A stretch of 64,000 nucleotides of DNA from Faecalicatena contorta (GTDB lineage: Bacteria; Bacillota; Clostridia; Lachnospirales; Lachnospiraceae): NCBI RefSeq assembly GCF_003149105.1, contig NZ_QGDS01000003.1, forward strand, positions 94,179 through 158,178, in the 5' to 3' direction. Position 1 is the first letter of the stretch. Every line of letters starts with the position of its first letter. Of the stretch, positions 44,269 to 52,223 are shown in pieces. Both the position numbers and the translations under genes were made by a program. The notes beneath the pieces are model-generated. The model saw only the letters and a list, made by a program, of their open reading frames with translations, was not told where the DNA came from and did not search any database.

Positions 44269-45138
44269 ATGAACCGATTTATTGCACTTCAAAAAATTAT
44301 TGAGTTTGGAAGCTTCACCAAGGCAGCGGAGGCCCTTGGCTATACACAGTCCTCAATCAGTCAGATGATTTCATCTTTGGAGGACGAATTGTCAATCAAG
44401 TTGTTAAATCGTTCCCGTTTAGGCGTAAAGCTGACATTAGAGGGTGTGGATTTATACCCGTTTATTGAAAGGACTATCCTTCAATATCGGGCTACGATGG
44501 AAAAGGCTAATGAGATAAAAGGATTGGAAACAGGAGTAATCCGTATTGGTACATTAGCGAGCATTTCCTGTCACTGGATGCCACAGTTGATAAAAGAGTT
44601 TCAGATACTATATCCAAATGTAGAATTCATTCTTCATCAGGGAGATTATAGTTCGATACAGGAATGGATAAAAGTTGGAGCCGTAGACTTCGGCTTTACT
44701 ACGCCTGCCGCCGTAACCGGAATAGAAACGGTTTACATCAAAGAAGGAAGAATGTTAGCGGTTCTGCCGGAAAATCACAAATTAGCTTCCAATAGTGCTG
44801 TCAGTTTGGAGGAAATCGCAAACGAGCCATTTATTCTGCTGGAGGAAGGGCATTTTAGTGAACCAATGGAAGCGTTTCATGCTTGTAATTTGGAGCCAAA
44901 TATAAAATTTCGTATTCATGATGATTATGCTATCATGACAATGGTGGAAGCGGGATTGGGCATCAGCATTTTAGCGGAATTAGTGCTACGTCGCACAAAT
45001 TACAATATCGCTCTATTGCCAATTAATCCTCCTATTAACAGAACGCTTGCAATTGGATATAAAGACAAGAGCAGTTTACCGATTGCAAGCAAGTATTTTA
45101 TTGAGTATCTTCTCAACCATGTTGAAATGATGCCGTGA
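44269..45138 (+). CDS. LysR-family transcriptional regulator
   Basis: 289 residues. The N-terminal HTH is FGSFTKAAEALGYTQSSISQ, MISSLEDELSIKLLNRSRLG. The effector domain (about 90-285) has IRIGTLASISCHWMPQLIKE and MVEAGLGISILAEL. It most likely controls the divergent thioesterase-YbaK-decarboxylase-cupin operon. The ATG lies 13 bases from AAAGGA, so an in-frame TTG (44260) is possible. The long open frame upstream (from 44023) overlaps the operon and is not used. Confidence 0.9.
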   Translation: MNRFIALQKIIEFGSFTKAAEALGYTQSSISQMISSLEDELSIKLLNRSRLGVKLTLEGVDLYPFIERTILQYRATMEKANEIKGLETGVIRIGTLASISCHWMPQLIKEFQILYPNVEFILHQGDYSSIQEWIKVGAVDFGFTTPAAVTGIETVYIKEGRMLAVLPENHKLASNSAVSLEEIANEPFILLEEGHFSEPMEAFHACNLEPNIKFRIHDDYAIMTMVEAGLGISILAELVLRRTNYNIALLPINPPINRTLAIGYKDKSSLPIASKYFIEYLLNHVEMMP

Positions 45139-45450
45139 CATTATCGCACTTGTAACAATAAATTAGTTATTTTAAACAAGAAGCAAAACTGCCGAATGGA
45201 AATTTTTTTGTAGGCTGGACTTCAAAAATACTCAGTTAAATGATTAATCACAAAAGAACAATAGGAAGCCAAATAAGAAGTTCGCTAAACGGCAAGCAGG
45301 GCAAGTGTATTGACACTTGCACATTTTTAAGATTTTCCCTTTCGGTCAAATCTCAAAAATTGCTTGTTGGGGCAAGCCGCCCCAGACCCGGCTACTTCGG
45401 GCCAACTTGGCCCGAAGCTGTTGCGCTCCGCTTGTTTTTTTCTCATACCG
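45139..45450. other. Spacer between LysR gene and relaxase
   Basis: No gene seen. It holds ICE palindrome copy 3 and a GGGGCAAG/CCGCCCC-type GC-rich stretch (45370-45390). Confidence 0.5.
45394..45418. repeat. ICE palindrome copy 3
   Basis: Consensus arms, central C, final C instead of T. It lies 32 bp past the relaxase stop. Confidence 0.92.
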
Positions 45451-46866
45451 TTACCGCTCCATTTCCTTATTTTTCATTGTGTCTGTCAAGCTGAACAGAC
45501 GGTCAATATTGGCCTTTGCCGTGATAAGTTCCTGCATATCTTTTTTGGTCGCCCGGTATTCTCCGTAGGCGGCCTTTTTCTTTGCCGATAGTGTCTGATA
45601 TTCTGCTTTAAGGGTATCCATCTTTGGAAGTTTTGCCCCGTTCAAAATCCTATCCATTGTAGCCCTTGCCGCCCGGTAGGTTACAATATCGGCTTCATGC
45701 TCCGCAAGATATTTGCGACTGTACTTTGTAGCTTTGTATCCCTCAAATACGGAACGGGTTTTTGCGTAATCAACCACCGCCGCTTTTAATTCCACATTGG
45801 TGCGTATAGCAGATTCAGCGGATTTTATGCTGTCCGAAAGTGTATGAAAACGGTCTGTAACCTCAGCGGCTTTTTGCTCTAACTGTTCATATTCCAACAG
45901 GTCATTTTCCTGCAAATATTGGAGTGTTGCAGCCATTTGCTTTAGGTTGAAGATTTTAGCCCACCGCTCATAGGCAGGGCCTTTTCCTGTTCTCATGCGT
46001 GATTGAATATCTATAATCAGATTGACTTTTCGGGAGGCCCCGGCTCGGCTTTCCGGCATAGAAGTACGCCCCTCAATGATGGCCTGTATATCCTCTACAC
46101 CGTAACCCTTGCCAAGTGTAGAAGCCCGTAACCGGGTAAAGCGTTCCTGCCCCTCTACCCCAAAACTGATTGTACCGCCACGCCCATGTTTTATCTTGTA
46201 ACCTGCCGCCAACATTAGTTGTAAAAAGCTGTCCATATCCGTTGGCTTCTGTGCAAGGCAAACATCAATTTGTGCCTTTAACCGCTCTTGAAAAGAGGGG
46301 AGTTTATCCCGGCCTTGCCATTCGCCATAATGTTTGAATTTGCCCTGGCTATGAAGTTTCGGATTTGTGATAACGGATAAATTGTATTCAAGGCATACCC
46401 GGTCAGACAAGCGGCGAAATGCCCGTGCCGAACCGATAAAATCCCGAAACTTTCGGGTGCAGTCCAGTGAAGTTGAATTATAGTAAATATGGCAATGCGG
46501 GTGGGGGCGGTCAATATGGGATACCACGAAAAAGGCATGTTTGCCTTTTGTCCATCGCATAGCAACGTCATAACTGATTTTGAGGGCTGTTTCTGCGTCT
46601 ATCTCTCCGGGCGGGAACGCCTGCCGAAGCTGATAATATAAAACATCATTTTCACTTTTCTGCTCCCGTCCAGTAATCACCTTATACTTTGCTTTGGAAA
46701 GCAAAAATTCTGCGTCGGCTGTGGCGGGATCACATTCATAGGCAAGTATCAAATCGCCGTTACGGGTCTTATCAGGATTTTTTCCATAGTCAAATCCATC
46801 TTTCAAAGTTTCCATAATGGTTTTTCCACTCCCAATATGGCGGGTCATAAGGCGTGTGGTTGCCAA
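45451..46866 (-). CDS. Relaxase/mobilization nuclease
   Basis: About 471 residues; nicks oriT and pilots the strand into the recipient. The N-terminus TTRLMTRHIGSGKTI and the metal-binding histidines in VSHIDRPHPHCHIYYNST (HxHxH-like) mark the catalytic domain. A helical, Lys-rich C-terminal half follows (about 300-470). Start is the TTG at 46866: GGAGG lies 6 bases upstream, and relatives begin at this ATTRLM. An ATG two codons earlier touches the ribosome site. ICE palindrome copy 4 precedes that site. Confidence 0.9.
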   Translation of the reverse strand: MATTRLMTRHIGSGKTIMETLKDGFDYGKNPDKTRNGDLILAYECDPATADAEFLLSKAKYKVITGREQKSENDVLYYQLRQAFPPGEIDAETALKISYDVAMRWTKGKHAFFVVSHIDRPHPHCHIYYNSTSLDCTRKFRDFIGSARAFRRLSDRVCLEYNLSVITNPKLHSQGKFKHYGEWQGRDKLPSFQERLKAQIDVCLAQKPTDMDSFLQLMLAAGYKIKHGRGGTISFGVEGQERFTRLRASTLGKGYGVEDIQAIIEGRTSMPESRAGASRKVNLIIDIQSRMRTGKGPAYERWAKIFNLKQMAATLQYLQENDLLEYEQLEQKAAEVTDRFHTLSDSIKSAESAIRTNVELKAAVVDYAKTRSVFEGYKATKYSRKYLAEHEADIVTYRAARATMDRILNGAKLPKMDTLKAEYQTLSAKKKAAYGEYRATKKDMQELITAKANIDRLFSLTDTMKNKEMER

Positions 46867-46894
46867 GAGCATACCTCCTTTCCTGCAAAAAATA

Positions 46895-46919
46895 ACTTCG
46901 GGCCAAATTGACCCGAAGT
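46895..46919. repeat. ICE palindrome copy 4
   Basis: ACTTCGGGCCAA, A, TTGACCCGAAGT. The mismatch becomes a G-U pair in the minus-strand RNA. It lies 16 bp before the relaxase ribosome site. Confidence 0.92.
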
Positions 46920-46944
46920 TGCCTTGACCATTCTGTTTTTATCT

Positions 46945-47238
46945 TTATCCCATAATATAAAGCTGAAGCCGGTTGCTTAATCTCTCTATGCCATCTATCA
47001 GCCATTCCGCAATCGCCTGTATTCCAAAAGGAGAAAGCAGGAAAGCAAACACCATGACCCATATACAGTTATTGAGCGTACAGCCCGTGACAAACATGGC
47101 AATCGAGAGCAAGCCTAAAATCCCCGACAGAACGGTAAGAACGCTTGACGCAAAGCAGAACAGAAAGCGTATGATTGCACCGAACAGTGTCAGCACGATT
47201 GCAAACGGTATTGCTATTATTTTTCCTATTATATTCAT
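46945..47238 (-). CDS. CD1845-family ICE membrane protein
   Basis: About 97 residues with three hydrophobic helices (about 2-30, 32-52, 56-75); LSPFGIQAIAEWLIDGIERL near the C-terminus resembles the CD1845 family of C. difficile CTn elements. The role in transfer is not known. ATG 47238 has AAGGAG 8 bases upstream. It precedes the relaxase gene. Confidence 0.75.
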   Translation of the reverse strand: MNIIGKIIAIPFAIVLTLFGAIIRFLFCFASSVLTVLSGILGLLSIAMFVTGCTLNNCIWVMVFAFLLSPFGIQAIAEWLIDGIERLSNRLQLYIMG

Positions 47239-47347
47239 AATAAAGGCTCCTTTCAAGGTAGGATTGTAAAGTTTATTCCTACCTATATTTTACCATGTCC
47301 CAAAGGGTACAACAATGTTGTCGAGGAGACAGAAATCTCGTCTTTAG

Positions 47348-47372
47348 ACTTCGGGCCAACATGGCCCGAAGT
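47348..47372. repeat. ICE palindrome copy 5
   Basis: ACTTCGGGCCAA, C, ATGGCCCGAAGT. It abuts (1-bp gap) the large 22-bp inverted repeat that ends the XRE gene. Confidence 0.92.
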
Positions 47373-47373
47373 G

Positions 47374-47432
47374 GCAGAAATAAAGTAGATGCGATTGCCC
47401 TTGTGAGGCCATCGCATCTACTTTATTTCTGC
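47374..47432. terminator. 22-bp perfect inverted repeat overlapping the XRE gene end
   Basis: Arms 47374-47395 and 47411-47432 start GCAGAAATAAAG and end CTTTATTTCTGC. The right arm contains the XRE stop. A run of T is missing, so it may be an mRNA end-protecting hairpin or an operator. Confidence 0.65.
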
Positions 47433-47662
47433 TCTGTATTCTTATTGTCTGATGGTACAAATTCCAGCAAGTCGCCAATTTCACAATCAAGCACCGTACA
47501 TAACCGAGCCAGAACATCAATATCCAACCTGCTTATCGTGTTATTGCAGTAATTGTTAAGTTGAGTACGCTGCATTTCAGCTTTATGGCTTAATTTGTTT
47601 TTACTGAAACCTCTTTGTTCAATCAATTCATCCAGTTTGATTCTAATTGTTCCGTATTCCAT
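47423..47662 (-). CDS. XRE-type regulator of the ICE
   Basis: About 79 residues: MEYGTIRIKLDELIEQRGFS, KNKLSHKAEMQRTQLNNYCN and VLARLCTVLDCEIGDLLEF. The Cro/CI-like HTH is complete. A homologue sits in this position in many CTn elements and may set the transfer operon on or off. ATG 47662 has GAGGAGGG 5 bases upstream; the longer frame includes that site. Confidence 0.85.
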   Translation of the reverse strand: MEYGTIRIKLDELIEQRGFSKNKLSHKAEMQRTQLNNYCNNTISRLDIDVLARLCTVLDCEIGDLLEFVPSDNKNTEQK

Positions 47663-47793
47663 TAAAGCCCTCCTCTTCATGTAAATTCTCCACATGGTTG
47701 ACATATACAGTATGTACTAAGTAGAATAGGAAAGTAAGTTCTAACAAGTCTAATTAGACTTGTTGCACATGCTGATGAAAAGGAGAGAAAACA

Positions 47794-48012
47794 ATGGATA
47801 TTGGAAAAGCAAAAAGAGCAATCAAAAACCTTGCCAAGCAGAAAGGTATCAGTGAGGGCGAGGTGCGCCGTGAAATCGAAGTTGCCATAGCAGAGGGCAT
47901 GAAAAGTCCTGAACCACAGGCACAGTCATTTTGGAAAACCATTCCCCATAAAGGAGAGAAACCAACTCCCGAAGAAGTAATTGCCTACATAGCAGATATG
48001 ACAAAACAATAA
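47794..48012 (+). CDS. Spo0A C-terminal-like small ICE protein
   Basis: 72 residues: MDIGKAKRAIKNLAKQKGIS, EGEVRREIEVAIAEGM and PTPEEVIAYIADMTKQ. Related CTn proteins are annotated as sporulation factor Spo0A C-terminal-like; the similarity is to the helical DNA-binding part only, so function is open. GGAG lies about 9 bases before the ATG. It is one of three intact genes on the plus strand of the ICE. Confidence 0.7.
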   Translation: MDIGKAKRAIKNLAKQKGISEGEVRREIEVAIAEGMKSPEPQAQSFWKTIPHKGEKPTPEEVIAYIADMTKQ

Positions 48013-48028
48013 TATTCTAATAAAAATA

Positions 48029-48068
48029 GGGGAGCGATGGTAGAGTATGCCGCCGCTCCCCATTTTTT
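48029..48068 (+). terminator. Terminator between convergent genes
   Basis: GGGGAGCG (48029) pairs with CGCTCCCC (48054) and is followed by ATTTTTTAT. It ends the Spo0A-like gene. Confidence 0.8.
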
Positions 48069-48414
48069 ATAAAGCTGTAACCGTCGCCAGTTCTTTGAGA
48101 ACATCGGAAACCCGGCTCCACAGTTCAGCATAGTCTTTTTGCAAAGCCGATATTTCAGACGGGTATATGCCATAGGTATTAGCGTGTATAGCAATCTGAT
48201 TGAGGTTATTTGCGCATCTGCGTTGTAGAGAAACTAGTTCACGCACAGGCGCAAGGTCAACATTCAGCACATACCCATTGAGCGCCATTTTGCGGATATA
48301 GGCACTTAAATTTTGTGTTCCCGCTTCTTCCATGCGCTGCTGAATAGCGGTGTATTCTTCTTCACTCACCCATACATAGAGAGGAACGCCCCGCCTGCGC
48401 TTTCGTTGGCTCAT
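48067..48414 (-). CDS. MobC-like mobilization accessory protein
   Basis: 115 residues, basic N-terminus RKRRRGVPLYVWVSEEEYTA with a ribbon-helix-helix-like start, then AYIRKMALNGYVLNVDLAPV and LVSLQRRCANNLNQIAIHAN, the MobC signature. It binds near oriT and helps the relaxase. It overlaps the upstream small gene by 4 bases. GGGAGG before the ATG. Confidence 0.85.
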   Translation of the reverse strand: MSQRKRRRGVPLYVWVSEEEYTAIQQRMEEAGTQNLSAYIRKMALNGYVLNVDLAPVRELVSLQRRCANNLNQIAIHANTYGIYPSEISALQKDYAELWSRVSDVLKELATVTAL

Positions 48415-48596
48415 CTGTCCTCCCGTTCCCGGCTTCTTCGCTTTGAGGGCGGTTCCTTTACCCGGTCTTTTGGTCTTTCTTCCGGGCGGGCCTGCGGCAC
48501 AGGTAGAGGGGCATTATTGGGAATCCCATCAATCATGTTATAATTTTGCTCAGTGGAGAGTTCTGCATTTTTCAAATAGTTGTCTTTTTCCTGCAT
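48411..48596 (-). CDS. Short ICE protein, DUF4316-like
   Basis: 61 residues. YLKNAELSTEQNYNMIDGIP recalls the end of DUF4316 proteins of CTn elements; the rest is a Pro/Arg/Glu-rich tail. It could be a truncated relative that keeps only the C-terminal motif. AAAGGAG precedes the ATG, immediately after palindrome copy 6. Confidence 0.6.
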   Translation of the reverse strand: MQEKDNYLKNAELSTEQNYNMIDGIPNNAPLPVPQARPEERPKDRVKEPPSKRRSREREDR

Positions 48597-48616
48597 AGAA
48601 AATCGCTCCTTTCATA

Positions 48617-48641
48617 ACTTCGGGTCAAGTTGGCCCGAAGT
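48617..48641. repeat. ICE palindrome copy 6
   Basis: ACTTCGGGTCAA, G, TTGGCCCGAAGT. It lies about 4 bp before the ribosome site of the 61-aa gene. Confidence 0.92.
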
Positions 48642-48730
48642 GCTATTGTTTGTTTCGCAATGTTACGAAGTTAGCCCTATTTTAAGGGATAGCGGACATT
48701 TATCCCTCCCCCCAAAAAACAGGAGCCGGA

Positions 48731-48755
48731 AAGCCACGGAAACCGTGGCTTTTTT
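48731..48755 (+). terminator. Hairpin with T-run
   Basis: AGCCACGG aaa CCGTGGCT then TTTTT on plus. It lies about 18 bp below the Cys-rich gene stop. The T-run is in the plus direction, although the nearby genes are on minus. Confidence 0.6.
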
Positions 48756-48772
48756 CAGTGAACATCGTAACA

Positions 48773-49156
48773 CTATACCCTTGATTTTTGCCGCTTCTTC
48801 CTCATACGTTCCCGGCTTCTGCGGCGGTTGCCCTCGTCCCGGCAACGCTCGGAACAATATGCCTGGCTTGTAACTGGAAGAAATACATTACCACAGACGG
48901 GGCAGACTTTTCTGGAAAGATAGGATTGGCCTGTCAGTGTAGATTCCAAAACCGGGTTCAGAGGAAGAACAGACTTTTCAAAATACTTGCAGTAGGAACC
49001 CGTCCACCACTTATCAAGCATATAGCACCTGCCATAATCCAGTGGCAAACAACAATGTTCTCCGTCATAGTTAGCGCACATACCAACCACAAGCCTGCGG
49101 ATCGTTGCTCTTTCATGGCGGGTCAGTTCACGGGGCAATGCTCTGTCTACTTCCAT
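48773..49156 (-). CDS. Cysteine-rich VLP-domain ICE protein
   Basis: 127 residues. VVGMCANYDGEHCCLPLDYG, RCYMLDKWWTGSYCKYFEKS and VLPLNP give the cysteine-rich VLP family. A zinc-ribbon-like CPVCGNVF...YCSERCRDEG and a very basic tail follow. Probably a nucleic-acid-binding accessory of CTn elements. The ATG lies 7 bases after the previous gene's stop, with no clear ribosome site, so re-initiation is likely. Confidence 0.82.
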   Translation of the reverse strand: MEVDRALPRELTRHERATIRRLVVGMCANYDGEHCCLPLDYGRCYMLDKWWTGSYCKYFEKSVLPLNPVLESTLTGQSYLSRKVCPVCGNVFLPVTSQAYCSERCRDEGNRRRSRERMRKKRQKSRV

Positions 49157-49162
49157 AGGCGG

Positions 49163-49363
49163 TTACTTCGGGCCATGTTGGCCCGAAGCTGCCTCCCTCC
49201 GCGAAATAATCAAATCCCGGTAGCAAACACCCACACAGGAAATGCCATTCCAATAATTGCACTCCCGGCAGGGGGAGCCTTTCGGCGGTTTCGGCGATTT
49301 CTGGCGTGAGGGACGGGGCTTCTGCTTCATCATTTTTTCGTAGGGGCTGTTGGTAAAGTTCAT
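49163..49363 (-). CDS. Small Cys-containing ICE protein ending in a palindrome-encoded tail
   Basis: About 66 residues: MNFTNSPYEKMMKQKPRPS, then CRECNYWNGISCVGVCYRD and a C-terminal ASGQHGPK that is encoded by palindrome copy 7; the stop TAA follows at once. GGGGAGG precedes the ATG, and the start overlaps the DUF4366 gene stop by 4 bases. No function known; the four cysteines could bind metal. Confidence 0.65.
   Translation of the reverse strand: MNFTNSPYEKMMKQKPRPSRQKSPKPPKGSPCRECNYWNGISCVGVCYRDLIISRREAASGQHGPK
49165..49189. repeat. ICE palindrome copy 7, in frame
   Basis: ACTTCGGGCCAT, G, TTGGCCCGAAGC. It encodes the last residues SGQHGPK of the small Cys protein. Confidence 0.92.
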
Positions 49364-49998
49364 TCCTCGTCCTCCCCGGTGCTTTCGTCTGTATCCCACG
49401 GCGGGGTATCGTCCTCCTGCTCACCATAAGGGTCGTCCTCATATTCGTTGTAATCATCATCTGCGGAAACGGCCTGCTCCTGCTTCGGGCGGTAAATCTT
49501 GAAGTAGTACCCGGCTCCGCCACCAACCAACACCGCAAGGGCAACAAAAATCATCATACCCATATTGCCGCCTTTTTCCGGTTCCGGGGTTGGTTCGGGG
49601 ATTGGCTCCGGTGTCGGCTCAGTAGTGACAGGGGGTGTTGGGGCCACTTCTTCTGGCTCCTCGGATTGCTCCGCAAGAGCCAGAAGGTCTTTTTCTGTTA
49701 CCGCATTAAGGAAGTACACATTTTCCTGCTCCCTTTGGCGGTCAATTACAAGATAAAATACGTTTTCGTTTGGGGTCATAATGGTAAAGAACTCTTTTCC
49801 ATCTTCATCGGTAGCATTATCAACCACCGTTCCCGTTCCGGCAGGGGTAAAGGGATTGGGAGCGGCTATCGGCTCCGGGGCCGGGGTTTCCGTTGGCTCC
49901 GGGGTCGGTTCCTCACCTCCGGCATAGGCCACGGTACTAAAAGAGATTGTCAGCAAAAAGGCGACGCATAGCGCCGCCATCATACGATATTTTTTCAT
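49360..49998 (-). CDS. DUF4366 (CD1107-type) surface protein of the transfer apparatus
   Basis: 212 residues. Signal peptide (residues 1-26, ending VAYAGG), Pro/Glu/Thr-rich spacer, a folded core (TIMTPNENVFYLVIDRQREQ, NVYFLNAVTEKDLLALAEQS), a second Pro-rich spacer, then one membrane helix (MGMMIFVALAVLVGGGAGYY) and an acidic tail. It is likely displayed outside the cell as part of the mating channel. It overlaps both neighbours by 4 bases. Confidence 0.85.
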   Translation of the reverse strand: MKKYRMMAALCVAFLLTISFSTVAYAGGEEPTPEPTETPAPEPIAAPNPFTPAGTGTVVDNATDEDGKEFFTIMTPNENVFYLVIDRQREQENVYFLNAVTEKDLLALAEQSEEPEEVAPTPPVTTEPTPEPIPEPTPEPEKGGNMGMMIFVALAVLVGGGAGYYFKIYRPKQEQAVSADDDYNEYEDDPYGEQEDDTPPWDTDESTGEDEE

Positions 49999-50255
49999 TC
50001 TTCGGTTTCCTCCTGTTCTTGATTGGTTGACTTCGGGCCAAGTTGGCCCGAAGTAGCACCGCCAGTCTTTGCGGTTTTTAGCAGGGTGGCGAGATCCGCA
50101 AGGGAAATATCCATGCCACGCACCGCCTCTACAATTTCCATATTTTCAAACTCGGTTTTCTGCTTTTCCAATTCCCGCAGTTTAGCTTGAAATTCGCTGA
50201 TTTTTTCTTTGGTCTTGTCGATTTCCTTTTTCACACGTTCAATTTTTGCGTTCAA
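49995..50255 (-). CDS. DUF4315 coiled-coil ICE protein with in-frame palindrome
   Basis: 86 residues. A coiled coil (KIERVKKEIDKTKEKISEFQ, about 4-45) is followed by VEAVRGMDISLADLATLLKT, the DUF4315 pattern. Palindrome copy 8 then adds ATSGQLGPKS in frame before an acidic end. The start is TTG with GGAGG 6 bases upstream. It overlaps the DUF4366 gene by 4 bases. Confidence 0.85.
   Translation of the reverse strand: MNAKIERVKKEIDKTKEKISEFQAKLRELEKQKTEFENMEIVEAVRGMDISLADLATLLKTAKTGGATSGQLGPKSTNQEQEETEE
50030..50054. repeat. ICE palindrome copy 8, in frame
   Basis: Perfect consensus with central G. It encodes TSGQLGPK near the C-terminus of the DUF4315 protein. Confidence 0.95.
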
Positions 50256-50273
50256 AATATCCCTCCGTTTCTG

Positions 50274-52223
50274 TTAATTCAACCGTCCAAAGGCGTAAAA
50301 GTGTTCCGTCCAATACCGGCTATTGGTGGAAGCGTAGCTGATAGGATTGCCACAGTGAATCATCATGCCATTGCCTACATAAATCCCAACGTGCGACACT
50401 GGCCCGGAACTGTCATAGGTTCCAGTGAAAAAGATAATGTCGCCGGGCTTTGCTTCGCCGGGGGGGATTTTTGCACACAGGTTGAAAATACCTTGTGCTG
50501 TTGTTCTTCCCACGCTGCCAACACCAGATTTGTTGATAACCCAACACACAAAGCCGGAACAGTCAAAGGACGTTGAGGGAGTGGAACCGCCCCAAACATA
50601 GGGAAAACCAAGATATTTTTCAGCTTCAGCAATCATGGCGGCAAACCTCGTATCGTTTAAGGCTTCGGGCGGTATGTCATAATCGGTGTATTCTCCGGCG
50701 GTGTAGATATTGCCCTCAAAAAGATTAGGGCGGTTGCCTTTGGTCTTTTGATAGACAAGATAGCGTTCTGTCTGCTCCGGGTCGAGATTGGCAAGAGCCA
50801 CAGCCCCCAATGACCTATTGCGTAGGGCTACATTGAGGATATAGTAGTCATAGGGAACCTCCACCGTGTAAGTGTCAGAGTGGGTTGTGGTTTCCCCGGT
50901 TTCGGGGTCTGTTTCTGTCCATGTATCTGTCCGGGTTTCTGTACGGTAGCGTACTTCCACAGTTTCCGTGATGGTAAGTTTATACTGCTGTTCCAAAAGG
51001 AATTGTAATTCTGTCCTTACCTTTGCCGAGTTATATCCATCGAATCTTGCGGTCAGATAAGAAGCCAGTTCAAAAGGGTCATGCCCGATTTCATCTACCG
51101 AATAGCGGTACTCGTCATAGCCGGGATAATCCCTTTCAATATGAGCCAGTTCTTCCCGCAGGCCGCTTTCCAGTATGGTATAGTCTGATTCCACCGTCTG
51201 CATATCGCTGTCCGATGAAACGTAGGAAGTACCGTCCACCGCACCAAGCAAACCGTTTCCGATAGAAGTAACCCCCGCCATGCAGGACTGCATGACGATA
51301 ATCAGCAGGAACGCACAAGCGATTATCAGCATAACTTTGGGATTGCTCCGCACATAGTTCCATGCGGCTCCGGCTATATTTTTTGCTGTAACTGCTGTTT
51401 TCTTTGCCGCTTTTGCGGTTTCTTTTGCCTGCTTGCGGTATTGCTTTTTCAACCGCTGTTTTTGCAAATACCGGGAAACGGGGTTGCTTTGTAAAGAGGG
51501 ATTTTCCTGCACAAGCTGACGGTAGGCATAATCGGCTTTTGAATTGATGGTCTTTTTCTCCCACTTGCGAACCTGCCGGGCAGGGCGGGTACGGATACGC
51601 TTTTGAACAAAACGTGTACTGCCCCGGACGGTATGCTCCCCGGCAAGTTCCGTTTTGTGGGCGGCCTCTATGCCTACATTTTCACGCTCCACCTCACGGA
51701 TTTTACCATGCACATACAGACGGGTCTGATAACCAACCGCCCGCCCTATGGTCTTTATCGGGCCGGGGCGCTTCGTGGGCTTCTGATTTTCCAGTTTATC
51801 ACGGGCTTTCTCCAATTTATCGCCGCTCTTTTCCATACGGAGTTTGGATTTCTCCATGCGCTTGCCATCTTTCCTTGATTTTTTATCGGCGGGACCATCA
51901 TGGGGAGCGGTTTTATCGGGTGAGGGTTCCCCCTCTTGCCGCAGGCGGTCAGAGGGGCGGGGCCTTTTGCTGTCCTGACGGAATTTACCCGACTTCGGGC
52001 CAACATGGCCCGAAGTGATAGGGCTATCCTCTACTGGCGTAGAAGTATCCGTTTCCTCCGGGATCGGCGGGGATTTGTTGAGGTCAGCATTGGTTTTTAC
52101 AAATCGTTTGCCGCCCTTTACAACCGGCTTTGACTTCGGGCCAACTTGACCCGAAGTTGCCGCCGCTTCCTCATGCTCAAACCGCAAGCGGCCCGATGGG
52201 CCACCCCGGCTGTTATCACGCAT
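50274..52223 (-). CDS. NlpC/P60 (C40) cell-wall hydrolase of the transfer system
   Basis: 649 residues. A long charged N-terminal cytoplasmic part (about 1-290) contains two palindrome-coded peptides, ATSGQVGPKS and ITSGHVGPKS. One membrane helix follows (VMLIIACAFLLIIVMQSC), an external domain with a Thr-rich TETRTDTWTETDPETGE stretch, and the C-terminal C40 peptidase with catalytic Cys in TSFDCSGFVCW and His in PVSHVGIYVG. It likely opens peptidoglycan for the mating pore, like the CD1108/Tn916 Orf14 proteins. Confidence 0.9.
   Translation of the reverse strand: MRDNSRGGPSGRLRFEHEEAAATSGQVGPKSKPVVKGGKRFVKTNADLNKSPPIPEETDTSTPVEDSPITSGHVGPKSGKFRQDSKRPRPSDRLRQEGEPSPDKTAPHDGPADKKSRKDGKRMEKSKLRMEKSGDKLEKARDKLENQKPTKRPGPIKTIGRAVGYQTRLYVHGKIREVERENVGIEAAHKTELAGEHTVRGSTRFVQKRIRTRPARQVRKWEKKTINSKADYAYRQLVQENPSLQSNPVSRYLQKQRLKKQYRKQAKETAKAAKKTAVTAKNIAGAAWNYVRSNPKVMLIIACAFLLIIVMQSCMAGVTSIGNGLLGAVDGTSYVSSDSDMQTVESDYTILESGLREELAHIERDYPGYDEYRYSVDEIGHDPFELASYLTARFDGYNSAKVRTELQFLLEQQYKLTITETVEVRYRTETRTDTWTETDPETGETTTHSDTYTVEVPYDYYILNVALRNRSLGAVALANLDPEQTERYLVYQKTKGNRPNLFEGNIYTAGEYTDYDIPPEALNDTRFAAMIAEAEKYLGFPYVWGGSTPSTSFDCSGFVCWVINKSGVGSVGRTTAQGIFNLCAKIPPGEAKPGDIIFFTGTYDSSGPVSHVGIYVGNGMMIHCGNPISYASTNSRYWTEHFYAFGRLN
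51992..52016. repeat. ICE palindrome copy 9, in frame
   Basis: ACTTCGGGCCAA, C, ATGGCCCGAAGT. It encodes TSGHVGPK in the NlpC/P60 protein. Confidence 0.95.
52133..52157. repeat. ICE palindrome copy 10, in frame
   Basis: ACTTCGGGCCAA, C, TTGACCCGAAGT. It encodes TSGQVGPK near the N-terminus of the NlpC/P60 protein. Confidence 0.95.
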
